64,000 nucleotides of DNA from the NCBI RefSeq assembly GCF_008386575.1, contig NZ_VUOA01000006.1:93138-157137 (forward strand). Reading direction: 5' to 3'. Below are positions 8,664-17,220 of this stretch, one piece after another (the stretch's first letter is position 1; each line of letters begins with the position of its first letter). This DNA is from Salinarimonas soli (lineage in GTDB: Bacteria; Pseudomonadota; Alphaproteobacteria; Rhizobiales; Beijerinckiaceae). The notes below the pieces were generated by a model. The model saw only the letters and a list, made by a program, of their open reading frames with translations. It was not told the origin of the DNA and ran no database searches. The translations under genes and the position numbers were made by a program.

Positions 8664-9043
8664 GGGCTCACCTCGCACCTGTAGGACCGGTGCGGGGTCG
8701 CATGCGGTGGCGCAATCACCTGACGCGTCGCTCGGCAATGACATGACATCCCCCGGGCGCGGAGCGCGACGGCGCTCGGCGCGGCAGAACGCGTGGGCAA
8801 CTAGTCGAGCAAGACGGAAATTACCGAGGCCCTGCGGCGGCCGCGGCCCGGCACCGCGCGGGCGAAGCGATGACCTGCAGTCGCTCTTCCCCTACGAGAT
8901 GTCATGGCCGGCCCTCCCCCGAGTCGCCTCAAGCCAGTGAGTGTAGATAATGGACTGTTTTCGGCAAGGCCAAAAACAGTCCAAAATGCGCAAAGCTTGA
9001 GCGCGTTTTGCCGGGACGATCGATCGGGCTCGCGCCCGCACGC
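8664..9043. other. Intergenic region upstream of the LuxR gene
   Basis: About 380 bp without a credible gene. It should hold the promoter of the LuxR-type regulator (minus) and the 3' end of the PfkB kinase transcript. The only structure seen is the inverted repeat at 8952-8982. The middle part (about 8940-8990) is noticeably less GC-rich than its surroundings. Short open frames here lack ribosome binding sites. Confidence 0.5.
8952..8982. repeat. 13-bp inverted repeat downstream of the PfkB gene
   Basis: GGACTGTTTTCGG and CCAAAAACAGTCC form a 13-bp stem with one non-Watson-Crick pair around a 5-nt loop. It lies about 60 bp past the PfkB kinase stop and may be a 3' hairpin. There is no T run after it, so it is not a classic intrinsic terminator; a protein-binding operator is an alternative. 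Confidence 0.4.
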
Positions 9044-10009
9044 TCAGGCGCGCGCGCGGGCGCGGGCCAGGAAAGCGTCGAGAGCCGCCGTCGTCGGCAG
9101 GTGGTCGAGCACGCCAAGGCTCCGGCAGACCAGGGCGCCGCAGGCCGCCCCCCGGACCAGGCACTCCTCGAGCGGCAGCCCCCGGACCAGCCCCGAGGCG
9201 AAGCCGGCCGTGAAGGCGTCGCCCGCCCCAAGTGTGTCGACCGCCTCGACGGGGAAGGCGGGCCGGCGCACGGGCGGGGCGTTGCGCCGATAGGCGACCG
9301 CGCCCTCCTCGCCCAGCGTCACGGCTACGATGTCCGGCCCCCGCTCCAGGAGGGCCCGGGCCATCCCCTCGAGCCCGTCGCCCGCCCCGAGCGCCCCCGC
9401 CATCTCGGCAGCCTCGACTCGGTTGAGCACGAGGACGGAGGTGAGCGCGAGGATGTCCGGGGCGACGGGCCGGTAGGGCGAGGGGTTGAGCAGGGTCCGG
9501 CCGCCGGCCGCACGGGCGACACGGAAGGCTTCGCGGACGGGCTCGTCGGGGATCTCGAACTGGGCGAGCACGAGATCGGCCCGCCGCAGGGCCGAGGCGG
9601 CAGATTCCACGCAGGCCGCCGAGAGCAGGCGATTCGCGCCCATGTGGACGGCAAGGCAGTTCTCGCCAGTGGCGTCCGTGAAGCCCACGCCGCCGCCGGT
9701 CGCGCCGGGAAAGCACCGCAGCATCGAGGATCTCAGGCCCGCGCGCGCGAAGGCGGCGGGGGCCACCTGCCCGAAGAGGTCGTCGCCGACCGCGAAGATT
9801 CCGTCCACGGCGAGCCCCAGGCGGCGGACCCCGACGGCGAGGTTCAGCCCCTTCCCGCCGGGCTCAACCGTGAAGGCCTCGGCCCCGAGCGACTCGCCCG
9901 GACGTGGCAAACGCCCAACTTTCGCGCTACATGCGACCACGAAGCTGCCGAGGATGAAGACAGAGCCTGTCTCTTCCGTGCTAAGGTCCGTCTCGTGAGC
10001 GAGCGACAT
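9044..10009 (-). CDS. PfkB-family carbohydrate kinase (ribokinase-like)
   Basis: 321-aa cytoplasmic sugar kinase of the PfkB/ribokinase family. The N-terminal signature region (PGGKGLNLAVGVRRLG) and the C-terminal ATP-binding/catalytic signature (DTLGAGDAFTAGFASGL, with the catalytic Asp in GAGD) are intact. It would phosphorylate a sugar or nucleoside with ATP; the substrate is unknown. It is divergent from the GntR/UTRA regulator with only 6 nt between the proposed start codons, so the pair is probably functionally linked. A GGGAGG ribosome binding site for this gene lies within the regulator's frame. Confidence 0.88.
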   Translation of the reverse strand: MSLAHETDLSTEETGSVFILGSFVVACSAKVGRLPRPGESLGAEAFTVEPGGKGLNLAVGVRRLGLAVDGIFAVGDDLFGQVAPAAFARAGLRSSMLRCFPGATGGGVGFTDATGENCLAVHMGANRLLSAACVESAASALRRADLVLAQFEIPDEPVREAFRVARAAGGRTLLNPSPYRPVAPDILALTSVLVLNRVEAAEMAGALGAGDGLEGMARALLERGPDIVAVTLGEEGAVAYRRNAPPVRRPAFPVEAVDTLGAGDAFTAGFASGLVRGLPLEECLVRGAACGALVCRSLGVLDHLPTTAALDAFLARARARA

Positions 10010-10015
10010 CGGTCA

Positions 10016-10849
10016 ATGGCCTCCCGAGTTCCCGGAGACCAGGATAGTTCTAACCCGGTCCGGCCCGAGGCCCAAGAGCCTAGGGCGAGCGAGCCGGACA
10101 GACCACGCCTGGAAACCCTCCTGCGGCTTCGCGCCGACACGGCGATGCCGATCTATCAGCAGCTCGAGGAGCAGATCGCCGAGCTGATCGGCGACGGCCG
10201 CCTGCCGACCGGGACCGTGCTACCCGCCGAGCGCCAGCTCGCCGACGCGCTCGGCCTCAGCCGGGTGACGGTCCAGCGCGCCTACAACGCGTTGCGCCAG
10301 CGCAGCCTCGTGCTGGCGCAGGGGCGGCGCGGCTCGGTGGTCCAGGGGCTCGGACCCCGGCTGCATCCCGGCATGGACCGGCTCAAGGGCTTCACGGAGG
10401 AGATGCGGCTCCTGGGCAAGACAGCCTCGTCGCGGATCCTGGAGCGCAGCATCGTGAGCGACCGCTCCATCGCCTCGATCTTCGGCCTGGCCTCCCAGGC
10501 CCGCTTCCTCAAGCTCGTGCGGGTTCGCTGCGGCGACGGGGTGCCGCTCTCGCGGGAGACGGGCTGGTACAACCTCACGGCGGCGCCGGCGCTGGAGACG
10601 GCGGACCTGTCGGGCTCCGTCTACGGCTTCCTGGCGGAGACCTGCGGCAAGCCCCTCGTCTATGCCGACCAGACCATCGAGGCGGCGTTCCCGAACGAGC
10701 AGGAATGCGAGATCTTCGGCTTCTCGCATCCGATCCCCTGCCTCCTGCTCAAGCGGTCGAGCTACACCCATCGCGAGGTGATGATGGAATATGTCGAGGG
10801 CCTGTTCCGCGGCGATGCCTACAGCTACCGCCTGCGGCTGGGCACCTGA
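10016..10849 (+). CDS. GntR-family transcriptional regulator (HutC/UTRA type)
   Basis: 277-aa regulator. The winged helix of GntR type occupies about residues 45-110 (PIYQQLEEQIAELI ... LADALGLSRVTVQRAYNAL). A UTRA effector-binding domain follows, with the typical FTEEMRLLG start and a VMMEYVEG-like end. It is divergent from the PfkB kinase gene, so it probably controls that kinase in response to a sugar-phosphate-like ligand. The start is uncertain: ATG 10016 is used, but GTG at 9995 (overlapping the kinase start) and later starts are possible. Confidence 0.85.
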   Translation: MASRVPGDQDSSNPVRPEAQEPRASEPDRPRLETLLRLRADTAMPIYQQLEEQIAELIGDGRLPTGTVLPAERQLADALGLSRVTVQRAYNALRQRSLVLAQGRRGSVVQGLGPRLHPGMDRLKGFTEEMRLLGKTASSRILERSIVSDRSIASIFGLASQARFLKLVRVRCGDGVPLSRETGWYNLTAAPALETADLSGSVYGFLAETCGKPLVYADQTIEAAFPNEQECEIFGFSHPIPCLLLKRSSYTHREVMMEYVEGLFRGDAYSYRLRLGT

Positions 10850-10867
10850 CCGGAATCGACGCGGCAC

Positions 10868-11317
10868 CTAATCCGGGCGCCGCCCGTGGAGCCCGCCCAC
10901 CGAGGGGTGGAGCCGGCGCAGGGCCGCGATCTCGATCTCGGCATGGGTCCAGCCGGCCTGGAGGGAGCGGACGCTCTCCACCACCTCGGAGACCCGGTAG
11001 GGTTTGCGCAGGAACAGGCTGTCGCCATAGGCCCGCGGACGGCTCGCCGTGTCGCCGGAGGCGAAGATCACGGGGCGCAGGGGATAGGTGAAGCGGAACT
11101 CGTCCGCGACCCGCCAGCCGTCGATGGGCCCCGGCAGGCGGATGTCGGTGAAGAGCCAGTCGATCTGCCCGACCCGCTCGCGCAAGACCGCGAGCGCGTC
11201 CTCGCCGGACGCGGCCTCGAGGACGCGAAAGCCCGCCTCGGACAGCTCCTCGCTCACCACCTGGCGGAGGAGATCCGAGTCTTCCACGAACAGCACGGTT
11301 GGCAACAACTTACGCAC
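10868..11317 (-). CDS. Single-domain response regulator (CheY-like receiver)
   Basis: 149-aa receiver-domain protein with no output domain. The acidic pair (VEDSD), phospho-acceptor Asp (LFTDIRLPG), Ser/Thr switch region (FASGDT) and conserved Lys (LRKPY) are all present. It should be phosphorylated by a sensor kinase, but no kinase gene lies nearby. The start was set at the GTG at 11317 because an AGGAGG lies 7 nt upstream of it; an in-frame GTG at 11341 would place that SD inside the gene. The C-terminal tail of about 30 residues is not recognisable. Confidence 0.85.
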   Translation of the reverse strand: MRKLLPTVLFVEDSDLLRQVVSEELSEAGFRVLEAASGEDALAVLRERVGQIDWLFTDIRLPGPIDGWRVADEFRFTYPLRPVIFASGDTASRPRAYGDSLFLRKPYRVSEVVESVRSLQAGWTHAEIEIAALRRLHPSVGGLHGRRPD

Positions 11318-11391
11318 GGCCACGCCTCCTGGGTGGCGCACCCTGCTGGCCCTACCCCAGCGTCAGTCAAGCGGGGCAGTACGTAAGCGAA

Positions 11392-11967
11392 TCACCCGAC
11401 GAGGAGGACGACCCCAGCCAGAGCGACCGCGCCGCCCGCCGCCCGGGCGAGCCAGGGCGAGACGAGACGGCCCGAGGCGAGGCCGAGCCCCACGCCGGCG
11501 GCGTGCAGGATCGCCGTGGCGAGGACGAAGCCCGCCACGTAGGACCCGGCGCCCGCCCCGGCCGGCAGCTCGGCCCCGTGGGCATGCCCATGGAAGAGCG
11601 CGAAGGCGCCGCAGATCGCGGCGCCGGCCGCGAGCGTGAGCGGCAGGCGCAGGGCGACGAGGGTGCCGAGGACGAGGACCGAGAGCCCGATGCCGATCTC
11701 GCCCCCGGGCGCCGCGACCCCGGCGAGCGCCAGGAGCGCCGCCGCGACCATGAGCCCGACGAAGGCGAGCGGCCAGGCCCAGACGGCCCGCCCGCCGTTG
11801 AGCCCCGCCCACGCTCCCACCGCCGCCATGGCGAGGACGTGGTCGAGCCCCAGCAAGGGATGGCTCACGCCCGCCAAGAAACTGTGCGTCGCGCCCACGC
11901 CCGTATGGGCGAGGGCGGGCGAGGCGGCGGCGGTCAGGAGAGCGAGGGCGAGCGTCGTGGCCTTCAT
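11392..11967 (-). CDS. ureJ: HupE/UreJ-family metal transporter (urease cluster)
   Basis: 191-aa membrane protein of the HupE/UreJ family, probably a secondary nickel permease. A signal-like N-terminus ending in ALAH is followed by the family motif HPLLGLDHVLAM and five to six hydrophobic segments, with FHGHAHGAEL near the middle. It is the last gene of the urease cluster, 46 nt after ureG, which points to nickel rather than cobalt. The start at MKATTLALAL gives the signal segment; a longer upstream frame is not credible. A second paralogue sits behind the cobalamin riboswitch at 52.4 kb. Confidence 0.87.
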   Translation of the reverse strand: MKATTLALALLTAAASPALAHTGVGATHSFLAGVSHPLLGLDHVLAMAAVGAWAGLNGGRAVWAWPLAFVGLMVAAALLALAGVAAPGGEIGIGLSVLVLGTLVALRLPLTLAAGAAICGAFALFHGHAHGAELPAGAGAGSYVAGFVLATAILHAAGVGLGLASGRLVSPWLARAAGGAVALAGVVLLVG

Positions 11968-12013
11968 GGCGTGGTCCCCAGTGCTGGTGTCCGATGGATG
12001 CGGATGCGCGCGC

Positions 12014-12643
12014 TCATGCAGCCTTGGCCGCAAGGCCTCCGGCGCGCTCGACGAAGCGCGCCACCTCGTCGACCCCCTCGCCCGAGCGGACGTTGGTGAA
12101 CACGAAGGGCCGCTGGCCGCGCATCCGGCGCGCGTCGCGGTCCATCACGGCGAGGTCGGCTCCGACATGCGGCGCGAGGTCGACCTTGTTGATCACGAGG
12201 AGGTCGGAGCGGGTGATGCCGGGGCCGCCCTTGCGGGGGATCTTCTCGCCGCCCGACACGTCGATGACGTAGATCGTGAGATCGGCGAGCTCCGGCGAGA
12301 AGGTCGCCGCGAGATTGTCGCCGCCCGATTCCAGCAGGATCAGGTCGAGGGCGGGAAAGCGCCGGCTCATCGTCTCGATCGCCGCGAGGTTGATCGAGCA
12401 GTCCTCCCGGATGGCGGTGTGCGGGCAGCCGCCCGTCTCCACCCCCATGATCCGCTCCTCGGGCAGGGCGCCCGCGACGGTGAGGAGGCGCGCATCCTCC
12501 TTGGTGTAGATGTCGTTCGTGATGGCGCAGAGGTCGTAGACGTCGCGGAAGCGCTTGCACAGGGCTTCCATCAGGGCCGTCTTGCCGGAGCCGACGGGCC
12601 CGCCGATGCCGACGCGCAGGGGGCCGTGGGGGGAGCGGGTCAT
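12014..12643 (-). CDS. ureG: Urease accessory GTPase UreG
   Basis: 209-aa SIMIBI-class GTPase that delivers nickel to apo-urease with UreD, UreF and UreE. The P-loop ([11 protein letters not shown]), the metal-binding Cys-Pro-His motif ([11 protein letters not shown]) and the [13 protein letters not shown]4 region are intact. ATG at 12643 gives the usual short N-terminus ([15 protein letters not shown]). It is separated from ureF by a DUF2059 gene on the opposite strand, so it must have its own promoter in the 85-bp gap beyond its start, unlike a classic ureFG operon. Confidence 0.96.
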   Translation of the reverse strand: MTRSPHGPLRVGIGGPVGSGKTALMEALCKRFRDVYDLCAITNDIYTKEDARLLTVAGALPEERIMGVETGGCPHTAIREDCSINLAAIETMSRRFPALDLILLESGGDNLAATFSPELADLTIYVIDVSGGEKIPRKGGPGITRSDLLVINKVDLAPHVGADLAVMDRDARRMRGQRPFVFTNVRSGEGVDEVARFVERAGGLAAKAA

Positions 12644-12728
12644 CTTGTCATTCCATCCTGCCGACGTCACGCTAGGCTGAAGCGACCGTGCCGCGCAATC
12701 CTGCGGGGCAGTCGCCTCGGAGGCCGTC

Positions 12729-13229
12729 ATGACGTTCAGCATCCGCCACGGGCTCGTGGCCTTGACCCTGATCTTGGCGACGGCCGCCGTCCCGGCGCAA
12801 GCCCAAACGGGAGGCAGCCGCGAGGAGGCGCTCTCGCAGGAGATCATGGCGTTCCAGGTGAAGCAGATCGACATCGACGCCTTGACTCAAGCATCGCTCG
12901 ATCAGATCGTGCAGAACCTCAGGATCGCGGACCCGAAGGTACGGGCCGACCTCCTGAGCCTCGCCCCGGTCCTGAAGGAGGAGTTCCAGCCGATCCTCGA
13001 CAGCATCGTGAAGGCCATGGCGGGCTTCTTCCGTGACAACTTCACGGTCGAGGAGCTGATGCAGCTGCGCGCCTTCTACGCCAGCCCGGTCGGGATGAAG
13101 ATGACCGTCAAGGGCTCGGAGTTCGGCACCCGTATGGGCGGCGCCCTCCATCTCGCCATGCAGGAACGCGGTCCCGCGATCGTGGAGCGGATCAAGGTGG
13201 AGATGGAGAAGCGGGGGCACCGGCTCTAG
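12729..13229 (+). CDS. DUF2059 domain-containing exported protein
   Basis: 166-aa protein with a signal peptide ([20 protein letters not shown] ... AQA), so probably periplasmic. The mature part is helical and contains the DUF2059 pattern ([20 protein letters not shown] followed by P-G-K-M). The family function is unknown. It lies on the plus strand between ureF and ureG, which are both on the minus strand, and converges with ureF with a gap of only 7 nt. A link to urease is not evident from its sequence; it may simply have been inserted there. Confidence 0.82.
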   Translation: MTFSIRHGLVALTLILATAAVPAQAQTGGSREEALSQEIMAFQVKQIDIDALTQASLDQIVQNLRIADPKVRADLLSLAPVLKEEFQPILDSIVKAMAGFFRDNFTVEELMQLRAFYASPVGMKMTVKGSEFGTRMGGALHLAMQERGPAIVERIKVEMEKRGHRL

Positions 13230-13236
13230 AAGCCCG

Positions 13237-13914
13237 TCAGCTCCGAAACAGCCGCGTGTACTGCGTCTCGTGCCGCAGGGACGCTAGATCGGAGCGGAAA
13301 GTGGAGCCGCCGAGGTCGTCCAGGGTCGCCGCCCCGGCCTCTCCGGCAGCGGCGACGAGGGCCGGCAGAAGCGCCGCCGTGATCCGCTGCCCGTCGGTCT
13401 GGCCCACCACGCCGAGGCGCACGGCGGCCGAGACGAGGTTGGCCGCGAAGGCGAGCGCGTAGGCCTGCAGCGTCTGCGTGAGCGGCAGGCCATGGCCCGC
13501 CGCCGCGACGCCCACTGCCACGGGGTAGGCCGCGTCGCCCCCGGTGGCGCGGGCAAAGGCCTCGACCGCCGCGCAGGGCCAGCTCTTGCCGATGGCGAGG
13601 AGAAAGGCGGAACCCTGGGTCACCGTCTCGAGGCGGCGCTCGGCGGAGGGCGACAGCGCGAGGCTGAGCTCGGCCACCTCGGCGAGCGTGCCCTCGTCTC
13701 CCGCGACGACGGCCCGATAGGCCGCCGCGAGCAGGATCGCGTCGTTGCGCAAGGCCCCATGGGCGACGAGATCGGACAGCCAGCCCTCCAGGGCCGCCGC
13801 GTCCCCGAGGTCGCCCGCCTCGAAGGCCCATTCCAGCCCATGGCTATAGGCGAAGGCCCCGACCGGGAAGGCCGGGGACAGCCAGACCATGAGGGGCAGA
13901 TGGGCCGGGTGCAT
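13237..13914 (-). CDS. ureF: Urease accessory protein UreF
   Basis: 225-aa all-helical accessory protein that, with UreD and UreG, forms the nickel-insertion pre-activation complex. The family N-terminus (LMVWLSPAFPVGAFAYSHGL) and conserved C-terminal part (LRHETQYTRLFRS) are clear. The start ATG at 13914 shares its A with the last base of the ureE stop (TGATG); a TTG one codon upstream is less likely. Length is normal for the family. Confidence 0.95.
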   Translation of the reverse strand: MHPAHLPLMVWLSPAFPVGAFAYSHGLEWAFEAGDLGDAAALEGWLSDLVAHGALRNDAILLAAAYRAVVAGDEGTLAEVAELSLALSPSAERRLETVTQGSAFLLAIGKSWPCAAVEAFARATGGDAAYPVAVGVAAAGHGLPLTQTLQAYALAFAANLVSAAVRLGVVGQTDGQRITAALLPALVAAAGEAGAATLDDLGGSTFRSDLASLRHETQYTRLFRS

Positions 13915-14582
13915 CAATGGCCGTGCTTGTGCCCGTGGTCGTGGTGATCGTGCCCGCAGCCGCAGCCCGGCCCGTGATCATGACCGGCATGGGCATGCGA
14001 ATGGCTGTGCGCCTCCGCGTGCGGATGGGTATGGGCCTCGGCATGGGCGTGCGAATGAGAGTGGGCGTGCGCGTGGGCATGCTCATGCCCGTGCTCGTGA
14101 TGCGCATGCGCGTGATGGCCGTGATCGTGCCCGCAATCGGGGCCGCATTCGTGGTCGTAGGCGCCGCGCTCGGGGTGGAAGGCGCGCGAGACCGCGCTCG
14201 CCGTGCCGCCCTGCCCCCGCACCATCTCGGCGAGCACGTGGTCGTCCTCGATATAGATCGCGTCGGCAGCAATCTCGGCGGGGGTGTGGCGGTTGCCGAT
14301 GTGCCAGGCGAGCCGCATGAGACGCAGCGGGTTCTCGGCCCGGATCTCCAGGAGACGTTGCGGGGCGGCCTTCACCTGCACGAGGCGCCCGTCCTCCAGC
14401 TTTACCGCGTCGCCCTCGGCGAGCACGGTCGCCTTGTCGAGATCGAGCAGGAAGTCGAGACCGCCGTCGCCCCGAAGCGCGAAGCGGCGGCGGCTGCGCC
14501 CCTCGTGGTCGAGGGTGACCGTGTCGACGACCCGGTCCGCCTTCACGGCGGCTTTGCGGACGATGGCTGTGGCGCGGAGCAT
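13914..14582 (-). CDS. ureE: Urease accessory protein UreE with very long His-rich tail
   Basis: 222-aa nickel metallochaperone. Residues 1 to about 140 are the UreE N- and C-domains, with the family core (AWHIGNRHTPAEI, LAEMVRGQGG). The last 80 residues form a His-rich tail holding 33 His and 4 Cys, made of repeated Ala-His, Ser-His, Gly-His and Asp-His units. His tails are known from Klebsiella UreE, but this one is unusually long and probably stores or buffers nickel. The gene overlaps ureF by one base. The repetitive tail could vary in length between strains. Confidence 0.95.
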   Translation of the reverse strand: MLRATAIVRKAAVKADRVVDTVTLDHEGRSRRRFALRGDGGLDFLLDLDKATVLAEGDAVKLEDGRLVQVKAAPQRLLEIRAENPLRLMRLAWHIGNRHTPAEIAADAIYIEDDHVLAEMVRGQGGTASAVSRAFHPERGAYDHECGPDCGHDHGHHAHAHHEHGHEHAHAHAHSHSHAHAEAHTHPHAEAHSHSHAHAGHDHGPGCGCGHDHHDHGHKHGH

Positions 14583-14648
14583 GGGGGCCTCTCGTGATGC
14601 GTGGGCGAGTGATAGCAGCGCCGCGCCCGGGGGGAAACCGCCGTGCCG

Positions 14649-15452
14649 CTAACGCGACGCGCCTGGTCGGAGCAGACGCTGGCGGACGGTCAGCCCGACG
14701 TTCCACCCGACACAGACGGCGAGCGCCGCGAGGAGCGCCAGGACCGAGCCGAGGGGGACGACAGCGACGTGGAGCACGACGAGAGAGGTGGTGAAGCCGA
14801 TCATGCCCGGCAAGCCGTTCGCCATCACGCTCGCCGTGGCCGGGCCGCCGATCCGGGGGTGGAGCACCGCCGCGAGGCTCGTGAGCACCACGGGCACCAG
14901 GGCCGCCATGCCGGCCGCCTTCGGCCCGATCAGGCGCCCGACCACCACGACGGTCGCGACGAGGCACATGACGCCCACCGCCCGCGCCGGCACGGCCCAC
15001 CAGGGTTTCGCCGCCGGCCCGCGCCCCGAGGAGCGCCCGAGAAAGCGGCGGGCGGCGAGAAGCGCACCGCCATAGGCCGCCACGTTGAGCGCGATGCCCG
15101 CCGGCAGGGACCAGTCGAACCGCGTGATCGTCCAGGCCGTGACGAGCCAGGCCGCCAGCGCCCCCGCGATGCTCGCCGCCACCCCGTGCCGCTGCGCCAG
15201 GGCGGCGTAGAGCACGATGAAGAGCGCCGTCGCGGCGTTCGCCGCGAGGCTCACGAGGCTGCTCGCCTCGACGAAGGCGGGGCCATGCTCGTAGGCGAGG
15301 AAGGCGTAGGACGGCCCCGCCGAGATGGGGAGGGTCGCGATCATGGCGCCGAGGAACGGACCCGCCCGCTCGACGACGAGGGAGGCCGCCACGACGATGA
15401 GGGCGCTCGTCACCATCTTCAGGGCGAGCGCGATGAGGAAGGGGTCTGCCAT
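14649..15452 (-). CDS. Unrecognised polytopic membrane protein in urease cluster
   Basis: 267-aa hydrophobic protein with about eight predicted membrane segments. It starts at MADPFLIALALKM (ATG 15452) and ends in a short basic tail. Recognisable stretches include GAMIATLPISAGPSYAFLAY and GPATASVMANGLPGMIGF; no transporter family was recognised. It is encoded between ureC and ureE on the same strand with 40- and 66-nt gaps, so it is almost certainly in the urease operon. A role in urea, ammonium or nickel movement is a guess from position only. Confidence 0.75.
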   Translation of the reverse strand: MADPFLIALALKMVTSALIVVAASLVVERAGPFLGAMIATLPISAGPSYAFLAYEHGPAFVEASSLVSLAANAATALFIVLYAALAQRHGVAASIAGALAAWLVTAWTITRFDWSLPAGIALNVAAYGGALLAARRFLGRSSGRGPAAKPWWAVPARAVGVMCLVATVVVVGRLIGPKAAGMAALVPVVLTSLAAVLHPRIGGPATASVMANGLPGMIGFTTSLVVLHVAVVPLGSVLALLAALAVCVGWNVGLTVRQRLLRPGASR

Positions 15453-15492
15453 GCGCCCTGACCGAGGACGGCCGAAGCCGCGCGGGTTCCTC

Positions 15493-17208
15493 CTAGAACA
15501 GGAAGTAACGCTGCGCCATGGGCAACTCCTTTGCCGGCTCGCAAACCAGCAGCTCGCCGTTTGCAGTGACGGCATAGGTCTCCGGGTCCACCTGGATGTC
15601 GGGGGTGGCGCCGTTATGGATCATGCTGGCCTTGCCGATGCCTGCGCGCACATTCTCCACCGCCACCATCTCGCGGGCGACGCCGAGCCGCTCACGCAGC
15701 CCGTTCGCGACCGCGGCGCGGGACACGAAGGTGAGCGAGGTGGCGGTCCGCGCCCGCCCGAAGGCGCCGAACATCGGGCGGTAGTGCACGGGCTGGGGCG
15801 TGGGGATCGAGGCGTTGGGATCGCCCATGGGGGCCGCCGCGATGGCGCCGCCCTTGATGATCATGTCGGGCTTCACCCCGAAGAAGGCCGGGGACCAGAG
15901 CACGAGGTCGGCGAGCTTGCCGGGCTCCACCGAGCCGATATGGCGCGAGACGCCGTGCGCGATGGCGGGATTGATGGTGTATTTCGCGACGTAGCGCTTC
16001 ACCCGGAAATTGTCGGCGTCCGTACCCCGGTCCTCCGGCAGGCTGCCGCGCTGAGCCTTCATCTTGTGCGCCGTCTGCCAGGTGCGGGTGATCACCTCGC
16101 CGACACGGCCCATGGCCTGGCTGTCGGACGACATCATCGAGAGCGCGCCGATGTCGTGAAGGATGTCCTCAGCGGCGATCGTCTCCTTGCGGATCCGGCT
16201 TTCCGCGAAGGCGAGGTCCTCGGGGATGGAGGGGTCGAGGTGGTGGCACACCATGAGCATGTCGAGATGCTCGTCCAGCGTGTTCACCGTGAAGGGCCGC
16301 GTCGGGTTGGTGGACGAGGGCAGGACGTTGGGGAGCCCCGCCACCTTGATGATGTCGGGCGCGTGCCCGCCGCCCGCGCCCTCCGTGTGGAAGGCGTGGA
16401 TGGTGCGGCCTTTGAAGGCGCGGATCGTGTCCTCAACGAAGCCCGACTCGTTGAGCGTGTCCGTGTGGATCATCACCTGGATGTCGTGGTCGTCGGCGAC
16501 CGAGAGGCAGTTGTCGATGGCGGCGGGCGTGGTGCCCCAATCCTCGTGGAGCTTCATGGCGCAGGCGCCGGCCTCGATCATCTCGACGAGGCCCCCGGGG
16601 AGCGAGGCGTTACCCTTGCCGGCGAAGCCGAGGTTCATCGGGAAGGAATCGGCGGCGCGGATCATCATCTCCAGATGCCACGGCCCCGGGGTGCACGTGG
16701 TGGCGGACGTGCCCGCCGCCGGGCCCGTGCCGCCGCCGAGCATGGAGGTGAGCCCCGACATCAGGGCTTCCTCGATCTGCTGCGGGCAGATGAAGTGGAT
16801 ATGCGCGTCGAAGCCCCCCGCCGTGAGGATCTTCCCCTCCCCCGCAATCACCTCCGTGCCCGGCCCCACGACGATGTCGACGCCCGGCTGGATGTCCGGG
16901 TTGCCCGCCTTGCCGATCCGGTGGATGCGCCCCTCTTTCAGGCCCACATCCGCCTTCACGATCCCCCAATGGTCGACGATGAGGGCGTTGGTGATCACCG
17001 TGTCGACGGCGCCCTCCGCATTCGTGACCTGGCTCTGGCCCATCCCGTCCCGGATCACCTTGCCGCCGCCGAACTTCACCTCCTCGCCATAGGTGGTGAG
17101 ATCCCGCTCGACCACGATCACGAGATCGGTGTCCGCAAGCCGCACCCGATCGCCCACGGTGGGGCCGAACATGTCGGCATAGGCCTGGCGGGGAAAGCGG
17201 AAGGGCAT
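15493..17208 (-). CDS. ureC: Urease catalytic subunit alpha
   Basis: 571-aa urease large subunit, standard length. It hydrolyses urea to ammonia and carbamate at a di-nickel centre in the cytoplasm. The metal-binding and catalytic elements are present: FDAHIHF, the Lys to be carbamylated in [21 protein letters not shown], the [15 protein letters not shown] stretch, the flap region MVCHHLD and the Asp ligand in [10 protein letters not shown]. It is separated from ureAB by a toxin-antitoxin pair and an FmdE-like gene, which is unusual. The gene itself looks intact. Confidence 0.98.
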   Translation of the reverse strand: MPFRFPRQAYADMFGPTVGDRVRLADTDLVIVVERDLTTYGEEVKFGGGKVIRDGMGQSQVTNAEGAVDTVITNALIVDHWGIVKADVGLKEGRIHRIGKAGNPDIQPGVDIVVGPGTEVIAGEGKILTAGGFDAHIHFICPQQIEEALMSGLTSMLGGGTGPAAGTSATTCTPGPWHLEMMIRAADSFPMNLGFAGKGNASLPGGLVEMIEAGACAMKLHEDWGTTPAAIDNCLSVADDHDIQVMIHTDTLNESGFVEDTIRAFKGRTIHAFHTEGAGGGHAPDIIKVAGLPNVLPSSTNPTRPFTVNTLDEHLDMLMVCHHLDPSIPEDLAFAESRIRKETIAAEDILHDIGALSMMSSDSQAMGRVGEVITRTWQTAHKMKAQRGSLPEDRGTDADNFRVKRYVAKYTINPAIAHGVSRHIGSVEPGKLADLVLWSPAFFGVKPDMIIKGGAIAAAPMGDPNASIPTPQPVHYRPMFGAFGRARTATSLTFVSRAAVANGLRERLGVAREMVAVENVRAGIGKASMIHNGATPDIQVDPETYAVTANGELLVCEPAKELPMAQRYFLF

Positions 17209-17220
17209 GGGGGTTCTCCG

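Noticed and set aside
13889-14597. Plus-strand frames antisense to the ureE His tail, giving Val/Met/Arg-rich repeats
   Set aside because: The repeats are the complement of His codons; there is no independent support for a gene.
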